A stretch of 40,231 nt of DNA from Caldisericota bacterium. Lineage in GTDB: Bacteria; Caldisericota; Caldisericia; UBA6126. The notes under the pieces were generated by a model. That model was not told the origin of the DNA. It was given only the letters and a program-made list of their open reading frames with translations, and did no database searches. This document shows positions 39,301 to 40,231 of the stretch, in pieces. Positions within the stretch are counted from its first letter, which is position 1, and each line of letters opens with the position of its first letter. The position numbers were made by a program, and so were the translations under genes. The stretch spans positions 1 through 40,231 of the forward strand of contig PXBT01000189.1 of assembly GCA_003566815.1 (NCBI GenBank), given 5' to 3'.

Positions 39301-40231
39301 CCTGTAAATGTTACTGCTTATAAATATGCAGATGACAACAATGATAGAGCATTTACGCCTCTTTATAATCTGGGCGACAATCTTCCTCAATTTTCACACG
39401 AAGTATATCTTGCTGGACAAATTGCACTTGATGTTATGCCAAGGCAAGACATGTCTGTCACAATATCACCTTCAGTACTTACTGCGGGATGTATCCCTGA
39501 ATTAGTCGATCCTGCAAGCCCTCTGACAGTTATTGTTACGGATGCAGATGGCAACCCTGTGGATCTTACTTATGGAATTCCCAACCATCTCGGTGAAGAT
39601 AGAATTGATACCGATGATCTATGGAACTATTTGTTCCATGATCCTCATCCCGATCCATTGCCACAATATTATTGGCTAAGAACTGATCTTCATAACAATG
39701 ATTTTACAAGAATTAACAATAACCGTTTGTATGGAAGGTTTTTTAACCCCATAACCGTTGATTTCTCCTTGGCAAGTGATGGAAGATATACTTTCCGTGG
39801 ATTCTGTGCCAACGATCAGGGCGAATTTGACATTATTGTTTACACTCCATGTCGTAAACACATGGGAGTCGGAACTGTTCGCGTTGAATTGCCACAAGTT
39901 GAGTATTTCATCACCAATGTTGAAGACGAACAGGGAACAGAATATAACCTGCCAGGAGATCCTGACTTTATCATGACTGCGGCTGATAACAGAATTTATC
40001 ACGTAAGAGCTTCAGTTACAGATGCAAGAGGAATTCCTATTCGTGGTGTAACTCGAGGGGTGTCCACTTGCGGAGGCGGCACCAGAAATACTGCTCGCTT
40101 TGCCCCCTATACCACACGTCCTCTTTCCTGGAACTTTACCGAACGCGACAAGTTTCTCTTTGCAGATCATTTCATGCAGGAGCTTTATCCTTACAATCTC
40201 CATATTGGGTTTGACTTTAATGACAACCAAA
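33382..40231 (+). CDS. Giant secreted surface protein with EF-hand/dockerin-like loops and repeated modules (C-terminus beyond right edge)
   Basis: SD AGGAGGG then MRKLLSYVVVFSLLFSSFQVIPASFTSVTAASRNKGATFIANRF (signal peptide). The frame was hand-translated as open to 40231 (>2280 codons) and ends HIGFDFNDNQ. Absent from the ORF track because no stop is in the window. Confidence 0.85.
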   Translation, partial: MRKLLSYVVVFSLLFSSFQVIPASFTSVTAASRNKGATFIANRFIPVGYGRDGLPLTGGRQFPWQATANINVWGNDEYPMPHAARAREGNINIPAVAGVSDVHPVLWTEFFLSVHPEGPRSQLDDRWYAILDSAGQLWMDPDGTFHDPRYNAFADPRSVHYVAGSCRDASNRQHGIDRYSVDPVADNNTQGPYILSPTHPLFTDKPLVFEARGTLHGNRRWQIGYVDMVDYPPFRFVANNTPNDEHGVIFDPTEVHTTHWDAGYREGASNVEGLELVPFRRRHSQQLNPGDEMFHKYHLYSGWQSDVNQNVVYNGHLHTRVGVYRPYEYIYRKNPIIDPTVPFHATIQDYVQVGDIRLTDMSFRTWDGSTVINYPANSVVRFGDADAPVDHDGNWWLEADERKTLWHFHPALKHSENVRAYDRTRYNLGHPNPNAYHLDDAIWDLAPTFDTEFRHGYQYSEFIYWDSNNSNRVDQGDWRFSPVNTRINLDTYQPINGLGLVGFNATNRTQGDVLILSELLEGGCEAPTYDISVQTDLWMGTDAHIGGDKPLVPSVTAARLHSPNDDIPANAQRIQKSTVLDPTGLEFFVPATTFHNIKLQYRQYIGVQIFKDNGIDNHLGINLSSDNLYEQNLTDDYMPERRGEEFIGAVNGVNAKDYGQPLTPFPDNVRFYDTRRPETSAAARYGCGEPIYRISWDNMEAFYNEREDDPLYIYGIQVGDERITGVTVLRGSNEITYAPGTKVTTGDADVGFPVHPFDSNKYFFVDKVFPERDIVLNRTYDLGEPIYLNTQLGVDWTSPNTGTWTPFPYAQSFPALDPDTGTPTNYITYVPLGDAQCPQQNYSHATSTIPVYIDVDQSGRVTPGDIRLTRVRNTRSAHVYYPAYSTVHEHDTDAQAFGETGLPLTPVPNMGINYWYAKADFFGGILDLWNRFNDVYIDVTNTGYVSGTGTRSPADNADIRLTNTFGYGVGSTVFDQGADGLWNAINEEHDDRDVGERNHPTDNVRYYDINAQSWGLNAFTVHMTQDGLFFMDPDDPMGENNYTPYAVQLNPMTVDSRFIRLTEVSISNETYACGSTVSSGDFWYLQNPVHGVSMGLNCDFRFFDAVVQPGPVRVNINLSAPFKVEQTTQVDISLVTPLKEGEEAWILVQDVLAPGAQGDINPFVNVYQLDHEKQEVSFQFTPYRGSAGEFRTNYPLRIYTFKEVGGIREPVPPNAGSNLYVDPFYANFLDQDELGRIVTTNAPHPPTPPIPERIAYTYDCWNRRSFIVQPEDLDITSASLCIETLDQRFPNLTVRLYDADNPDDVNDPANIRLTLSHGERLIANYNATGGGVDYMFTGWDVRGHEPQKVIVQMNLDGSYNYWYWQDEYPYGVLTRECVLSEKHTGWDRLLLYNADCSLRNTAYRGDRDFRYNNEITRGDRYYIGNEDYFTVETFGVNALATSYNEIPGNPGGELRIAVAPNDPSSDLRIRIYTTNALFDYNSTIEHPPHFIYDTSPGIDYSGILELSVLPPDPYVNFAEFRIVDHALQNSRVNYTAGSDALYEMSPPAPQIQSPYDPIIKDVGRDFRAYPGGQTHTGRVRGMINSGSFVRTEGYHNGWNAYPAIWWWYWYQNVSMHNFTDFNRLGTEFFPLTDYTMYFIMKDGDGNHLTLDPDPSIPLERRVRQLRITGPFMTPEMFNPQRGDLVSDWRYNGVDHVPIKYDYSGEIIIDETNFMDYQGYYGQHGSDWTRMQWNGGNDVPYPFINEYLRFGGDLDYSTVQDVVRIPEIIPIGSGIIRIEAILWDGTVKIYQDCCAEPPTDGVDVHGLEIETNSTVVVDMDNKVEVVVKDFDSMQEVQPANNAVVVIWQDRGILNPDTGLYDGAGDGWITNPPSSSEATEVQYQYDRSADINGDGKVSFADFETEIVGTYDLATNTWMSGIIDARTFQRDNGRYVFDLTASNGALITQTGHDFGGLDRGGLGKEPDHIISEFETLPVNVTAYKYADDNNDRAFTPLYNLGDNLPQFSHEVYLAGQIALDVMPRQDMSVTISPSVLTAGCIPELVDPASPLTVIVTDADGNPVDLTYGIPNHLGEDRIDTDDLWNYLFHDPHPDPLPQYYWLRTDLHNNDFTRINNNRLYGRFFNPITVDFSLASDGRYTFRGFCANDQGEFDIIVYTPCRKHMGVGTVRVELPQVEYFITNVEDEQGTEYNLPGDPDFIMTAADNRIYHVRASVTDARGIPIRGVTRGVSTCGGGTRNTARFAPYTTRPLSWNFTERDKFLFADHFMQELYPYNLHIGFDFNDNQ

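Noticed and set aside
37805-40230. Small ORFs (37805..38068+, 38038..38229-, 38815..39027-, 39308..39505+, 39676..40002-, 40012..40230-)
   Set aside because: Inside the giant frame, out of frame, low-complexity translations.
1-40231. CRISPR arrays, tRNA/rRNA genes, IS transposases, prophage genes, known defence systems
   Set aside because: No regularly spaced direct repeats, no tRNA-like cloverleaf noticed, no transposase/integrase/capsid motifs in any translated ORF.

Overview
The window looks like a chromosomal segment of a low-to-mid GC Firmicute-type bacterium. All calls come from reading the sequence and recognising protein families by eye; no searches were run. From left to right it holds: (i) the 5' part of a secreted RHS/YD-repeat-type protein gene on the minus strand. 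It runs off the left edge, is absent from the supplied ORF track, and has a (CT)12/(AG)12 tract between a strong SD/ATG and its signal peptide. (ii) A lysine riboswitch with terminator, followed by a nine-gene operon (asd-dapF-dapA-dapB-dapH-lysC-aminotransferase-lysA-deacetylase) that appears to encode the whole acetyl-DAP lysine pathway. (iii) A minus-strand DUF4956 / VTC-domain / LRR-CotH cluster in which the CotH gene's natural N-terminus seems to lack any ATG/GTG/TTG start. (iv) Assorted chromosomal genes: EamA transporter, polysaccharide deacetylase, phosphoesterase, HemW-like radical SAM, Rrf2-hcp, LiaF-like, D-2-hydroxyacid dehydrogenase, iron alcohol dehydrogenase, a GHL10/DUF4015-like hydrolase, a G5/3D-domain protein, proS, GT2, DegV and TPR. 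(v) A giant secreted protein gene (>2280 codons, also absent from the ORF track) that runs off the right edge. It carries EF-hand/dockerin-like loops, a recurring 'DIRLT' module and a sharp codon-composition switch inside the single reading frame. Three copies of a REP-like palindrome (GACAACCCCCCGTCCCC) are also present. Most promising for follow-up: the putative phase-variable AG tract, the start-codon problem of the CotH gene, the compositional mosaic in the giant gene, and a REP copy that seems to supply a -35 box to a near-leaderless gene.
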